Shown here: positions 63,066 to 64,000 of the stretch, piece by piece | How the letters are laid out: each line of letters opens with the position of its first letter | Position numbering within the stretch: position 1 is the first letter of the stretch | Assembly (NCBI GenBank): GCA_934292725.1 | Contig: CAKQXY010000008.1 | Coordinates: forward strand, 32,519 to 96,518 | DNA from: an uncultured Lachnospiraceae bacterium | GTDB lineage: Bacteria > Bacillota > Clostridia > Lachnospirales > Lachnospiraceae | Direction of reading: 5' to 3' | DNA: 64,000 nt | The notes under the pieces: model-generated | The model's database searches: none | What the model saw: the letters and a program-made list of their open reading frames with translations, nothing else | Told to the model about the DNA's origin: nothing | Made by a program: the position numbers and the translations under genes

Positions 63066-63503
63066 ATGCTGAGTATTTTTTATGGTGATCTGAAAGAGGC
63101 CGTGTATAATACGGCAGCTTATTTTAAATATGATTATGAAGATGATTGGATTGTGGATCCATTTGTAAAAAAGATGATTGAGGATGTAGACAAATCTGCT
63201 GTTTTGGACAGTGGTGTAATTGATAGTCCTGTGTTGGGAAAAATACCACCAGTGGGTCTATCTGGTGGGGTAAAAACACTTATTCTTGTAAAGTTTGAAA
63301 AAGATAAAATATTTAATGCATCTACTTGTGGTGACAATTGTGCTAAATGGTTTTTAAAAATTGCAGAAACAGAAGACCGGACAATTAATTTACACCATTT
63401 AATGGATTTTGGAGACGAGAAGTTTACGATTCATATCGCAAATACAGACCAAATTGTACATTCTATGGAAGAGCTTGTGTCGATAGCTGGAGAATTTGTC
63501 TGA
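63066..63503 (+). CDS. DUF4869 protein
   Basis: A 145-residue soluble protein matching the DUF4869 pattern: start MLSIFYGDLKEAVYNTAAYFKYDYEDDWIVDPFVKKMIEDVDKS, then SPVLGKIPPVGLSGGVKTLILV. A single short domain, no signal peptide or membrane segment. AAGGAG precedes the ATG, and it lies 19 bases after the AlbA_2 gene and 15 before an ATPase gene. The SGGVKTLILV segment and the NCAKWFLKIA region are conserved-looking; no activity is known to me. Confidence 0.8.
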   Translation: MLSIFYGDLKEAVYNTAAYFKYDYEDDWIVDPFVKKMIEDVDKSAVLDSGVIDSPVLGKIPPVGLSGGVKTLILVKFEKDKIFNASTCGDNCAKWFLKIAETEDRTINLHHLMDFGDEKFTIHIANTDQIVHSMEELVSIAGEFV

Positions 63504-63518
63504 TGGAGGATTTGTGAT

Positions 63519-64000
63519 ATGAAAGGGAAATACAGAGTTGTTGTGTCTACGAAACGCTTAAAATATGATTTTGAACTGCATAGGAATCTGACAATTATTC
63601 AAGGAGATAGTGCAACTGGAAAGACGACTATGATAGATATGATTAGAGAATTTGTCAATAATCCATCTGGTACTCCAGTTGAACTTGTATGCGATAAGAA
63701 ATGTTTTGTATTGGAAGGTGCTTTGTGGAAAGAACAATTGTCAGGAATAGCGGATAGCATTGTGTTTATTGATGAAGGAAATGAATTTATTAAAACAACA
63801 GAATTTGCTGACGAGATTCAAAAAACGGATAATTATTATGCAATTGTAACACGAGAGTCGTTGCCTTCATTGCCATATAGTGTTGAGGAAATTTACGGGA
63901 TAAAAACATCTGGAAAATATGGTACTTTAAAGCAGAGCTATCACGAATTTTATCGTTTGTATGGCGCTAATACGTATGAGAGAAATATCAATCCAGAAAT
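63519..64000 (+). CDS. P-loop ATPase, 3' end outside window
   Basis: An open frame starting at ATG 63519 (GGAGGA 8 bases upstream) and running to the window edge, 160 codons visible. It begins KGKYRVVVSTKRLKYDFELHRNL, with a Walker A of unusual form, GDSATGKTTMIDMIREF near residue 33, and a Walker-B-like SIVFIDEGNEF near 83. It follows the DUF4869 gene closely and is likely its partner. The family cannot be assigned from the fragment. Confidence 0.85.
   Translation, partial: MKGKYRVVVSTKRLKYDFELHRNLTIIQGDSATGKTTMIDMIREFVNNPSGTPVELVCDKKCFVLEGALWKEQLSGIADSIVFIDEGNEFIKTTEFADEIQKTDNYYAIVTRESLPSLPYSVEEIYGIKTSGKYGTLKQSYHEFYRLYGANTYERNINPE

Overview
The window looks like chromosomal DNA of a spore-forming, gut-type member of the Clostridia, most likely Lachnospiraceae. 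This is inference from gene content: a Gram-positive type IV pilus operon without PilP/PilQ, CUT1 sugar transport without its own ATPase, a CotS-like gene, HelD, PadR plus HAAS/DUF4097, Uma2, moderate GC and strong AGGAGG-type ribosome binding sites. No rRNA, tRNA, CRISPR array or prophage was seen.

Layout. 1-4280: the end of an aconitase-type hydratase and a GH2 beta-mannosidase. 4319-19604: a type IV pilus operon (two prepilins, prepilin peptidase, PilC, PilM, PilN-like, PilO-like, PilB, PilT) ending in a 7-kb gene for a giant prepilin-like surface protein, preceded by four consecutive hairpins. 19659-22365 (minus strand): DUF1622 membrane protein, metallophosphoesterase, LacI regulator. 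22528-32144: fructan or difructose-anhydride utilisation locus (two CUT1 permeases, binding protein, two GH32 enzymes, fructokinase, GH172). 32189-38047: Gfo/Idh/MocA oxidoreductase, PadR with HAAS/DUF4097 protein, XRE regulator with an ABC exporter. 38065-41451: two inverted copies of a 192-bp MITE-like element bracketing a cysteine hydrolase, a Uma2 protein and a carboxylesterase. 41495-49862: HelD, a double-NUDIX protein, a small ORF, CBS protein plus asparaginase, a CotS-like protein, an LTA-synthase-like enzyme. 50051-57260: phosphoglucomutase, RpiB, DUF402 protein, a YwmB-like protein, a proline-rich protein and an 853-residue envelope protein. 57462-61473: GuaA, an RlmI-type methyltransferase and a second GMP synthetase lacking the amidotransferase domain. 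61651-64000: an accessory module of an AlbA_2 ATP-binding regulator, a DUF4869 protein and a P-loop ATPase cut by the window end.

How genes work together. The pilus genes supply pilins, maturation, inner-membrane platform, extension and retraction motors; the last gene likely supplies a very large pilus-associated adhesin. In the sugar locus LacI would hold the transporter promoter through TGAAACGTTTCA-type operators. Substrate would be imported intact, because the hydrolases lack signal peptides, then opened by GH172, cut by GH32 and phosphorylated by fructokinase. The points most worth follow-up are the giant prepilin, the MITE-like repeat pair, the GH172/variant-GH32 locus, the stand-alone GMP synthetase paralogue and the AlbA_2/DUF4869/ATPase module.
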